Part shown: positions 18,638 through 26,415 of the stretch, piece by piece
How the letters are laid out: each line of letters begins with the position of its first letter
Numbering within the stretch: the stretch's first letter is position 1
Assembly (NCBI GenBank): GCA_965230375.1
Contig: CBDDKU010000001.1
Span: forward strand, 18,506 to 82,505
Direction of reading: 5' to 3'
Source: CBDDKU01 sp965230375
Lineage (GTDB): Bacteria > Bacteroidota > Bacteroidia > Flavobacteriales_D > Cryomorphaceae
Length of the DNA: 64,000 bases
The notes under the pieces: generated by a model
The model's database searches: none
The model's input: the letters and a program-made list of their open reading frames with translations, nothing else
Told to the model about the DNA's origin: nothing
Program-made: the position numbers and the translations under genes

Positions 18638-19213
18638 GTGTTTGTCGTTTTCTGCGGATCAGGTAAGGGAAACAATCCGATCTATGCGGATGTTGGTCGA
18701 GAACTGGGAAGGTTCCTGGCAAGTCAAAAGATACGACTCGTGTACGGGGGATCGCAAACGGGAATAATGGGAGCAGTGGCTGATGGTGCCCTTGAGAGTG
18801 GGGGGGAAGTAATAGGTGTTCTTCCGACATTTCTGACCACAAGAGAAGTAGCACACCCGGGAATCACCGAAATGATAACGGTTGACTCCATGCATGATCG
18901 CAAATTGAAGATGCACCATCTCAGCGATGGGATTATAGCACTGCCAGGGGGATTCGGCACTTTTGAAGAACTTTTTGAAATGTTGACATGGGCTCAGCTC
19001 GGTTTGCATCACCACCCCATTGGCTTGTTGAATGTCAATGGCTACTACGATCATCTTATATCCATGATCACTCACATGAATGATGAAGGCCTTTTACGAG
19101 ACCCCTTTCAAAAGATGCTGTTGAGTTCCAGTTCAATAGAAGACCTGATCGCCCAGATGGAGAATTACAAGATCATTCCGGGAATTATGCAAATGAGAGC
19201 CGATCAGACATAG
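18638..19213 (+). CDS. LOG-family protein (lysine decarboxylase-like fold, TIGR00730 type)
   Basis: LOG proteins are Rossmann-fold nucleosidases; some are cytokinin riboside 5'-monophosphate phosphoribohydrolases or AMP nucleosidases. The start FVVFCGSGKGNNP is the family's phosphate-binding beginning. The signature PGGFGTFEELFEMLTW (PGGxGTxxE) is complete, and VYGGSQTGIMGAVADGAL matches the second block. The only start in this frame is GTG at 18638, giving an N-terminus three or four residues shorter than usual. An ATG at 18631 that overlaps the upstream stop (ATGA) gives MKSV and would join this frame if one T of TTT at about 18640-18642 were removed, so a base error at the start is plausible. 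Either way the domain is whole. Confidence 0.9.
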   Translation: MFVVFCGSGKGNNPIYADVGRELGRFLASQKIRLVYGGSQTGIMGAVADGALESGGEVIGVLPTFLTTREVAHPGITEMITVDSMHDRKLKMHHLSDGIIALPGGFGTFEELFEMLTWAQLGLHHHPIGLLNVNGYYDHLISMITHMNDEGLLRDPFQKMLLSSSSIEDLIAQMENYKIIPGIMQMRADQT

Positions 19214-19284
19214 TGTGATTCGGCTTATTTCAGTCTTTTTCGATTTCTTCTGGGCAATACCTTCGGTATAAGATACAATTGCCC

Positions 19285-19292
19285 TAAATTTG
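19285..19292 (+). promoter_or_regulatory. Candidate -7 box (TAAATTTG) for the helicase gene
   Basis: Exact match to the Bacteroidota TAnnTTTG -7 consensus, eleven bases before the helicase ATG, in the 89-base gap after the LOG gene. No clear -33 element. Pattern match only. Confidence 0.35.
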
Positions 19293-19302
19293 TGCCGTTT
19301 TT

Positions 19303-20820
19303 ATGGAAAGTAATCGAGCAGAAGAAACGGTCGTAGGTAAGGAGTTATACCCATATCAAGAAGAGGCGATTCGACAAATATTTGAAGGAATTAAAGAGGC
19401 TAAGGAGAATGCTAAAATTCTTTTTCAGCTTCCGACTGGTGGCGGAAAGACGATTATTTTCTCAGAAATAGCGAGACGATTCATAGAAGAAAGAAAGAAG
19501 AAGGTCCTAATTCTAACTCACCGCGTGGAGCTTTGTGCCCAAACGTCAAGTTCGCTGAGTGAAATACAGGTGAAGAACAAGATCATAGATCGTGATGTAA
19601 AAGAGCTTCACGATAGAGATGATTACCAGTGCTATGTAGCCATGGTAGAAACGCTTAATAATAGGCTTTCCGACAACGAAAATTACTTGAAAGACATTGG
19701 GCTGGTAATTATTGACGAAGCGCATTACAACTCTTTCAGAAAGCTATTCAAATTTTTTGAAAAGGCGAATATGTTGGGTGTCACGGCAACTCCACTTAGC
19801 TCAAATCGCAACCTTCCGCTGAACGAGAACTACAACAAACTCATTGTTGGTCACAGTATTCCAGACCTAATTGAAGATGGATACTTAAGTTCTGCTACCA
19901 CCTTTACATTCAATGTGAATCTCCGATCGTTGAAAGTAGGACCCGATGGAGACTACACAGTTAGCTCACTTGATAGGCTTTATAGCCTGTACTCTATGCA
20001 AGACCGATTACTTGCGGCTTATGATGAAAGAGCGAAAGGAAAAAAGACTTTAATATTCAACAGTGGTATCGCCACTTCTACACGGGTGTTCGAACTTTTC
20101 AAGAATGCGGGTATGCCTATCAAGCACCTTGATAGCACGTTCAGCCCGAAAGATCGCCAAGACACTCTCGAGTGGTTTAGGAATACGCCAGGCGCAATAT
20201 TGACATCCGTAGGAATTTTAACGACTGGGTTTGATGAACCCTCTGTTGAAGCCATTATCCTCAACCGTGCAACTCGGTCGCTGACACTTTACCATCAGAT
20301 GATTGGTCGAGGGTCGCGTGTAACCAAGCAGAAGAGAAAGTTTATCATCATCGATCTTGGAAACAATGTTCAGCGCTTGGGACTTTGGCAGGATTTCATC
20401 AACTGGACAGACATCTTCCGTTTTCCCGAGAAGTATTTCGAGAAGGTTCAAGAACGAGATGAAAATCTATTGGTTGATTATCAATACGAGCGGTCAGCTT
20501 CCTTGATCGAGAAGTTTAAGAATTTCTCGGATGAAGACCTTTTCGATATGAAGGCCACATATACCAAGCTGGCTAATACCGGAGAGCGACCGAAGAAGGC
20601 CATAGACTTGAGTATAGATAATCACGCTAAGCAAATCTTCAAGAATACTGATGATTACTACGATGCACTTGACTTAATTGATGAGCTTAAGGAGGAGATA
20701 GAATATCGGTGCCGAATTTATTGTAGCTGCTTGCACAACGCTACGGATAGCTATTGCGAGTGGTTGATTGATACCTACATGCGAAAGCTCAAGAACGTAG
20801 TCAGACAGAAACTCATGTAG
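19303..20820 (+). CDS. SF2 DEAD/DEAH-box helicase with Cys-containing C-terminus
   Basis: Superfamily 2 helicase related to the ResIII/UvrB-type group. The Q-like start YPYQEEAIRQIF, Walker A LPTGGGKT, VLILTHRVEL (Ia), Walker B IIDEAHYN, motif III VTATPL, motif V SVGILTTGFDEPSV and motif VI HQMIGRGSR are all present. The last about 130 residues are unlike the core and include Cys470, Cys474, Cys476 and Cys485, which could bind metal (inference). Such proteins occur singly in many Bacteroidota chromosomes with no assigned role; DNA or RNA repair is a guess. No methylase or nuclease partner is adjacent, so a restriction system is not supported. Confidence 0.88.
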   Translation: MESNRAEETVVGKELYPYQEEAIRQIFEGIKEAKENAKILFQLPTGGGKTIIFSEIARRFIEERKKKVLILTHRVELCAQTSSSLSEIQVKNKIIDRDVKELHDRDDYQCYVAMVETLNNRLSDNENYLKDIGLVIIDEAHYNSFRKLFKFFEKANMLGVTATPLSSNRNLPLNENYNKLIVGHSIPDLIEDGYLSSATTFTFNVNLRSLKVGPDGDYTVSSLDRLYSLYSMQDRLLAAYDERAKGKKTLIFNSGIATSTRVFELFKNAGMPIKHLDSTFSPKDRQDTLEWFRNTPGAILTSVGILTTGFDEPSVEAIILNRATRSLTLYHQMIGRGSRVTKQKRKFIIIDLGNNVQRLGLWQDFINWTDIFRFPEKYFEKVQERDENLLVDYQYERSASLIEKFKNFSDEDLFDMKATYTKLANTGERPKKAIDLSIDNHAKQIFKNTDDYYDALDLIDELKEEIEYRCRIYCSCLHNATDSYCEWLIDTYMRKLKNVVRQKLM

Positions 20821-20821
20821 G

Positions 20822-21488
20822 GTGGCTGGCGATGTGAAAATAGAGCCAACTTGGAAGGAAGCGTTGAAGGAGGAGTTTGAGAAACCTTACTTCAAAAGTC
20901 TTCGAGAATTTGTCAGAACAGAATACCAGAACGGAACCGTTTATCCTCCGGCTAGCAAGATTTTTGCAGCTTTTGACGCCACACCAATTGATGAGGTGAA
21001 AGTGGTGATCATTGGGCAGGATCCTTATCATGGCCCCAATCAGGCTGAAGGACTTTGTTTTTCGGTGGAAGATGGGATGAAACATCCGCCATCATTGGTC
21101 AACATCTTCAAGGAGATTCAATCAGATCTTGGAAAGGGAGTTCCACAATCTGGATCACTAAGCCGATGGGCTTCTCAAGGAGTATTGCCTTTTGAATGCC
21201 ACGCTAACAGTGAGAGCGAGCGAAGCAGGGTCACATCAGAAAAAAGGGTGGGAAGAATTTACGGATGCCGTGATACAGTCGCTCCAAACCAGAAAAGGGC
21301 TCGTCTATTTGTTGTGGGGAAGCTATGCCCAAAAGAAGGGACAGGTGGTAAACCCAAATGAAAACCTGGTTTTAAAATCACCGCATCCTTCGCCACTCTC
21401 GGCTCACAGGGGTTTCTTCGGAAATAAACACTTTAGCAGAGCAAACGAGTATTTGCTCAAATTAGGGAAGTCGCCGATTGATTGGTAA
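20822..21488 (+). pseudogene. ung: Uracil-DNA glycosylase, single-base frameshift
   Basis: Family 1 uracil-DNA glycosylase excises uracil from DNA. From the GTG at 20822 the frame reads the catalytic GQDPYHGPNQAEGLCFSV block (Asp general base) and HPPSLVNIF, then goes out of frame after SRWASQGVL. The adjacent frame continues with LNATLTVRA and the HPSPLSAHRGFFG block containing the second catalytic His, ending at 21488. One extra C in CC at 21188-21189 explains the switch; without it the two halves join as GVLLLNATLTVRA, the family sequence. As written the first frame ends at 21361 and the enzyme would lack the catalytic His. Given the other indels nearby this is more likely a base-calling or assembly error than true loss. 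Confidence 0.9.
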
Positions 21489-21490
21489 GA

Positions 21491-21598
21491 CTACGAAGCC
21501 ATCCAAATGGCCGTAACGATAAGGCCTAGGATCACCAATGCGAAAACTACTGGGCCACCAATTTTTGGTTCAAGATCTTTATTTTTCTTCTCAAGCAT
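21491..21598 (-). CDS. Small single-pass membrane protein, 35 residues
   Basis: A short minus-strand ORF starting with ATG at 21598: a charged N-terminus (MLEKKNKDLEPKIGGP) followed by one hydrophobic helix (VVFALVILGLIVTAIWM) and a short tail. This charge-then-helix layout is that of small membrane proteins and is unlikely by chance in a gap that otherwise holds nothing. It converges with ung, ending three bases after the ung stop. Function unknown. Confidence 0.55.
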   Translation of the reverse strand: MLEKKNKDLEPKIGGPVVFALVILGLIVTAIWMAS

Positions 21599-21706
21599 AC
21601 CGATAATTTATGCCGCAAATATATGGATTTCAACTGTCCACAGAAGTTGTTGCGTACAGTTTTGATTTAAAATTATTTATATTCATGGGTATCAAGAGTA
21701 TAAGAC

Positions 21707-22063
21707 ATGAAAAAAGAATGTGTTCAATGTGGCGATGAATTTTCAGGTAGGGCTGATGCCCGTTTTTGTTCAAGCTATTGCAGAAGTGCATACCACAATA
21801 AGACTACCGAGATAGATCATACCTTGGTTCGGAAAGTAAACTACACCTTAAAGAAGAATCTGAAGATTTTATCAGAGCTGAACCCCGGAGATAAAAAAAG
21901 AGTGAAAAAAGATGATTTAATAGGGAAGGGGTACGACTTTAACTTCCACACAAATGTATATCAAACGAAGGGTGGAAGGTCATACTACTTTTGCTACAAC
22001 AAGGGCTATTATGATTCAGAAGATGGGTGGCTGACGCTTGTTACGAAACTGGACTTTGTTTGA
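21707..22063 (+). CDS. Small zinc-ribbon protein of unknown function
   Basis: The first 30 residues hold CxxC (CVQCG) and CSSYC (Cys-x3-Cys), a four-cysteine treble-clef or zinc-ribbon knuckle like those of DUF2116-type proteins, preceding RSAYHNK. The remaining 88 residues are basic and aromatic (KKNLKIL, GYDFNFHTNVYQTKGGRSYYFCYNKGYY) and look like a small folded domain. Similar short proteins are found widely in Bacteroidota (from memory). A nucleic-acid binding role is possible but not shown. It starts with ATG after a clear gap, and its stop overlaps the convergent transporter gene by about 23 bases. Confidence 0.75.
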   Translation: MKKECVQCGDEFSGRADARFCSSYCRSAYHNKTTEIDHTLVRKVNYTLKKNLKILSELNPGDKKRVKKDDLIGKGYDFNFHTNVYQTKGGRSYYFCYNKGYYDSEDGWLTLVTKLDFV

Positions 22064-22971
22064 CCCTTTGGCGTTTGTCCTTAAGTGAAAACCAATAGGC
22101 GATTGCAAAGCCGGCAATCATATGCCAAATACCCCACCAAGCTGCGATAATCGCCATACCACCATTTCCATCGAAAAAAGTGAAAATCACAATTAGCCCA
22201 AGACCTGAGTTCTGGATTCCGGTTTCTATAGCTACGGTTCTTCGGTCTTTTTCTTTCAATTTGGCTAAAATTGCTGAGCCGTATCCAGCACCAAGTGCCA
22301 AGGCATTGTGAATCAGTACCAGGCCAAACACCTTACCCATGTGATCTACAAAAGTGTCAATGTTCTTAGACAAGCCCACAACGATAAATGCGATCAGTAT
22401 AAGTACGCTAAAAATTCGAATGGGTCTTTCAATTTTGGAGGACAGGCTGTCAAACTTCGATCGGAACCAAAGTCCTATTAACAAGGGCATAACAAGGATG
22501 AGTAGCACCGTTTGCAAGATGTCCATGAAGTCCAAAGAAAAACTTCGCATAAACTCTGCTGTGTAGGGGATAATACTTCCCCATAACTCGAAGTTGAGGC
22601 GGAGTCAAGATAGGGGTTGCCAAAGTTGCAATCCCAGTGAGCGCTACCGAGAGCGCTGTATTTCCACCGCTGATAGAAGCTATGAAGTTACTGATGTTTC
22701 CCCCAGGACAAGCAGCTACCAAAATCATTCCCAATGCCAAAGCTGGATGAGGCTTCGTAGCTAAAATCAATATGCACGTCAAAGCAGGAAGAAGAACGAA
22801 CTGAGAAAAAAAACCTGTTGCCACACCTTTTGGGTTCAAGGCGACCTGCTTGAAGTCTGATGGCTTGATACCCAAGGCAATTCCAAACATAATAATGCCC
22901 AAGCAAATATTGAGAAGCACGAGACTTCCGTCTGAAAACTGAACTGAGATGTTGTCTAGCGAATCGTTCAA
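22041..22971 (-). pseudogene. BASS-family (bile acid:sodium symporter-like) transporter, frameshifted
   Basis: The N-terminal part carries SLVLLNICLGIIMFGIALG, CPGGNISNFIASISGGNTALSV (key residues Pro-Gly-Gly-Asn) and the TGIATLATPILTP segment; the C-terminal part carries further membrane helices and GIQNSGLGLIVI. The two halves are in different frames. The join is at about 22598: removing one base of the GG in GAGGCGG (plus-strand text) gives ILTPLNFELWGSIIPYTAEF, the expected continuation. BASS transporters move organic anions with sodium; substrates include pantoate, pyruvate and bile acids, and the substrate here is unknown. The start is uncertain: the best in-frame codon is TTG at 22971, and no ATG lies near. 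A structured leader and T-rich stretch lie just upstream. Confidence 0.85.
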
Positions 22972-22998
22972 GAAAAGGATTTGGCGCCAATTATAGAG

Positions 22999-23167
22999 AA
23001 AAAAAAGAAACCGCAAGCGAGCCCGAATGAAAGCGATTCTGAGAATCGATAACCAATCAATCTAAAACAACCTTTAAAGACCGGGACTCTGCTTGCGGGT
23101 GTTAGCTTATCCTCATAAGCTAACGGGCTAACCAAAACCTCGCTGTATATCCCCTTCGGGATTAATA
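22999..23167 (-). ncRNA. Candidate structured RNA or leader upstream of the BASS transporter
   Basis: The minus strand from about 23167 shows several stable elements: a hairpin at 23149-23163 (ATCCC/GGGAT), a perfect 10-bp hairpin at 23101-23124 (GTTAGCTTAT, loop GAGG), a hairpin at 23034-23048, and a long-range 8-bp pairing CCGCAAGC/GCTTGCGG between 23091-23098 and 23011-23018, directly followed by a T-rich run (rc of 22999-23010). A TAACTTTG box lies just upstream. The layout promoter, structure, terminator-like end, transporter resembles a riboswitch or attenuator leader, or an independent small RNA. I do not recognise the class. Ends are estimates, and nearby indels may alter bases. Confidence 0.42.
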
Positions 23168-23172
23168 CAAGA

Positions 23173-23180
23173 CAAAGTTA
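23173..23180 (-). promoter_or_regulatory. Candidate -7 box (TAACTTTG) for the structured RNA
   Basis: Read on the minus strand, this is an exact TAnnTTTG match; a TTTG lies 14 bases further upstream, somewhat closer than the usual -33 spacing. Transcription would begin near 23167 and run into the structured region. Confidence 0.4.
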
Positions 23181-23360
23181 CGGCATGATTTGATCAAAAT
23201 AAAGTGCTATTCGACCAGCTCGGGCCCGTTTCTTGAAATCGCAAAAGGGGCATTTTTCGATCTTTAATCGATGAACTCGGTATTCATGTCAATCAAATGG
23301 GATGTTTCGATCGACGGATTTTAAGATTGTCTGTAGTTCAGGGGGTACGCGATTGGACAA

Positions 23361-23397
23361 AAAAAATACAGGAATTCGCTTAATCCCTGTATTTTTT
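23361..23397. terminator. Bidirectional terminator-like inverted repeat
   Basis: A perfect 12-base inverted repeat (AAAAAATACAGG at 23361-23372 and its complement at 23386-23397) with a 13-base loop, having T-runs on both strands. It sits about 100 bases after the typA stop on the minus strand and suits termination of typA. The roughly 190 bases between it and the RNA promoter show nothing I can name. Confidence 0.6.
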
Positions 23398-23498
23398 CGA
23401 CGAAGTCTTTGTCTAGACTTTTACAAAAGTGCCACAGATTCGAAAACTCAAGGGATTTTCGAAATGTTTAGACGACACCGTTAATTATTTCTTGATTA

Positions 23499-25310
23499 TC
23501 AGACTTTTAACGCTGCGTTTTTGGCGCGTTTTCTTTCGTTTTCTGTCAAAAGTGTTTTTCTAAGGCGAAGCGACTTTGGAGTAACTTCAACATACTCATC
23601 CGCTTGAATATATTCGAGAGCTTCTTCTAGTGAAAACTTGATCGCTGGAGCCAACTTTGTTTTATCATCTGCTCCCGGCACTTCTCATGTTCGTTAGCTT
23701 CTTAGTTTTTGTAACGTTGATAACCAAATCACCTGGACGTGTATTCTCACCAATTACTTGACCTTCGTATATATCTTCGTTTGGATCTACAAAGAACTTA
23801 CCGCGATCTTGCAAAATTATTCAGTGAGTAAGGAATAGCTTTCCCTTTCTCCATACTGATCAATGATCCGTTCATTCGCTCTGGAATATCCCCTTTGAAT
23901 GGCTCAAAACGATGAATCGGTGCGACATAATCGCTTCTCAGCCGTTGCAGTCAGAAGGAAGTTCCTGAGTCCAATGATTCCTCTTGAAGGTATCTTAAAC
24001 TCTAGGTACATACGATCACCCTTCGGATTCATGCTTAGCATTTCTCCTTTTCTCAAGTTTACTGTCTCGATTGCTTTACCCGAATACTCTTCTGGTAGAT
24101 CAATTCGCAACTCTTCAATAGGCTCGCTTTTTACGCCGTCTACTTCCTTCAAGATAACCTGTGGCTGGCCAATCTGGAGTTCATATCCTTCACGGCGCAT
24201 CGTTTCGATCAAAACGGACAAGTGAAGTACCCCTCTTCCGAAAACATTGAATGAATCAGATGATGCCGTTGGTTCAACGCGAAGTGCCAAGTTTCTTTCA
24301 AGCTCTTTATCCAAACGTTCTTTCACGTGTCGTGAAGTCACAAATTTTCCTTCCTGTCCAAAGAATGGAGAATCGTTGATCGTAAACACCATACTCATTG
24401 TAGGTTCATCGATCGCAATAGTAGGCAGTGCTTCAGGGTTTTCAATATCAGCAATGGTATCTCCAATCTCAAATCCTTCCAGACCTACAATGGCACAAAT
24501 ATCTCCTGCTTCCACACGCTCAGCTTTCTTCTTTGAAAGTCCTTCAAAAACGAAAAGCTCTTTGATTCGTCCAGTCTCTATGCGCCCGTCTCTTTTAATA
24601 AGGTTCACACGCATCCCTGGCGTAAGGAAACCGCGTTTGATTCGCCCAATAGCTATTCGGCCGATAAAAGAAGAATAGTCTAGTGAAGTGATCAACATTT
24701 GAAGAGTACCTTCTTCGACTTTTGGCGCTGGAATGTGCTCGATGATAGAGTCCATAAGAGGAGAAATATCCTCGTTTTGGTCCTTCCAGTCATAGTTCAT
24801 CCATCCCTGTTTTGCAGAACCGTATACTGCTGGGAAGTCAAGTTGATCTTCTGTTGCTTCGAGATTGAACATCAAATCGAAAACCATTTCGTGAACTTCT
24901 TCAGGGGTACAGTTTTCTTTGTCAACCTTATTGATGACAACAATTGGTTTGAGACCAAGCTGAATAGCTTTCTCAAGTACAAATCTTGTTTGAGGCATAG
25001 GGCCTTCAAAAGCATCAACTAGAAGAAGGACACCATCAGCCATGTTGAGAACACGCTCTACTTCACCACCAAAGTCACTGTGACCCGGTGTGTCGATGAT
25101 GTTGATTTTGTAATCCTTGTACTGAACAGATACATTCTTGGAAGTGATGGTAATTCCCCTTTCTCTTTCCAGGTCGTTATTGTCCATGATGAGCTCCCCG
25201 GGCTTTTCGTGATCTCCGAAGACTTTTCCCATCATAATCATTTTGTCGACAAGGGTAGTTTTACCGTGGTCAACGTGTGCGATAATCGCAATATTCCGAA
25301 TGTTTTGCAT
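23499..25310 (-). pseudogene. typA: Ribosome-associated GTPase TypA/BipA with four single-base indels
   Basis: TypA is a translational GTPase acting in ribosome assembly and stress. The first 457 residues are intact: P-loop AHVDHGKTT, RERGITI (switch I), DTPGHSDFGGEV (G3), NKVDKE (G4), GSAKQGW (G5), then LRVEPTASSD and the PSRGIIGLRNFLLTATA block. After that the frame breaks. Restoring one G near 23940 and one C near 23910, and removing one A from AAAA at 23813-23816 and one C from CCC at 23674-23676, gives an unbroken family-length (about 603 residues) protein ending KRAKNAALKV at 23499. Net change is zero, and two of the four sites are homopolymers, so a sequence error is likelier than a decayed gene. 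Confidence 0.9.
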
Positions 25311-25472
25311 AAGGTGTCCTTAAAATGGCGGCGCAAAGGTACGGTTATTTGTTTCGTCAAACTAATATTAAATCACCAGCATTATCAAGTTTTGGTTAAG
25401 CCTTACCGTTTGTCCTATTTTTACTTGGCCGGGGCACTCCAATGTTTATCTTTAAAACAAAAAAATAGAAAC

Positions 25473-26393
25473 ATGGGAATATATGTCTTGGGAATTATCG
25501 CTTTCATCATTTTGCTTTTCAGCATTTTCATTGTACGGCAGCAAAGCGCTGCGATAGTGCAGCGGTTCGGGAAATTTCACAGTGTCAGAAACGCAGGTTT
25601 TCAATTGCGAATTCCGATTATTGATCAGATTGCCGGTCGCGTTTCCTTGCGTATCCAGCAGCTTGATGTGAATGTTGAAACCAAAACTAAAGATGACGTA
25701 TTCGTGCGGTTGAAGGTATCGGTGCAATATGTTGTCCTTAAAGACAACATTTACGATGCTTTTTATCGCTTAGAAGATCCACAGTCGCAGATTACATCTT
25801 ACATTTTTGATACGGTTCGTGCGGAAGTGCCAAAGCTCAAGCTGGATGATGTCTTTGAGAAAAAGGACGATATCGCCATTGCAATTAGGAGAGAGCTAGA
25901 ACAAGCGATGCGCGAGTATGGATACGGAATAATTAAAGCTCTTGTGACCGATATCGATCCGGACATGGAAGTGAAAAATGCCATGAATAAAATCAATGCC
26001 GCCGAGCGTGAAAAGATTGCAGCTGAGTATCAGGGAGAAGCTGAGCGAATCAGAATTGTGGCAAAAGCTACTGCTGAAGCTGAGAGTAAAAGGCTCCAAG
26101 GACGTGGTATCGCTGATCAGCGAAGAGAAATTGCTCGCGGACTTGAAGAGTCGGTTAATGTCTTGAATGAAGTTGGAATCAACTCACAAGAAGCGTCCGC
26201 ACTTATCGTAATCACACAGCACTACGATACCCTGCAGGCCGTGAGTGAGAATACGAAGAGTAACTTGATTTTGCTTCCTAACAATCCGAGCTCAGCTAGT
26301 GATATGCTTACGCAGCTCACAGCTTCTTTTGCAACCGTCAACGCCATAGAGCGCATGGAAAAATCTTCTCCTGATGATTCGGCAACCGAGTAG
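25473..26393 (+). CDS. SPFH/Band 7 membrane protein (stomatin/paraslipin-like)
   Basis: The protein begins with a hydrophobic anchor (IYVLGIIAFIILLFSIFIV) after the ATG at 25473, then the SPFH domain: VQRFGKFHSVRNAGFQLRIP and IDQIAGRVSLRIQQLDV, and later a long alpha-helical region rich in Ala/Glu (AAEREKIAAEYQGEAERIRI) that forms the coiled-coil oligomerisation part. The final 60 residues are low in charge and include a LLPNNPSS segment. Such proteins form large membrane-bound ring assemblies; client unknown. The open frame extends upstream to 25080 but overlaps typA and is not coding there. Confidence 0.9.
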   Translation: MGIYVLGIIAFIILLFSIFIVRQQSAAIVQRFGKFHSVRNAGFQLRIPIIDQIAGRVSLRIQQLDVNVETKTKDDVFVRLKVSVQYVVLKDNIYDAFYRLEDPQSQITSYIFDTVRAEVPKLKLDDVFEKKDDIAIAIRRELEQAMREYGYGIIKALVTDIDPDMEVKNAMNKINAAEREKIAAEYQGEAERIRIVAKATAEAESKRLQGRGIADQRREIARGLEESVNVLNEVGINSQEASALIVITQHYDTLQAVSENTKSNLILLPNNPSSASDMLTQLTASFATVNAIERMEKSSPDDSATE

Positions 26394-26415
26394 TAAAAAC
26401 TGAGAATTTTTCAGC

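Noticed and set aside
19303..20820. Possible restriction-system helicase subunit
   Set aside because: No methylase, specificity or nuclease gene is nearby.
23011..23167. Identification of the minus-strand RNA as 6S, tmRNA or RNase P RNA
   Set aside because: None of the conserved core sequences of those classes is present, so it is left unassigned.
23302..23484. A 60-residue plus-strand ORF in the gap between the transporter and typA
   Set aside because: It runs through the terminator-like inverted repeat and has no protein-like pattern.
25080..25472. Upstream extension of the SPFH gene frame
   Set aside because: It overlaps typA and the intergenic region, and the ATG at 25473 starts the membrane anchor.
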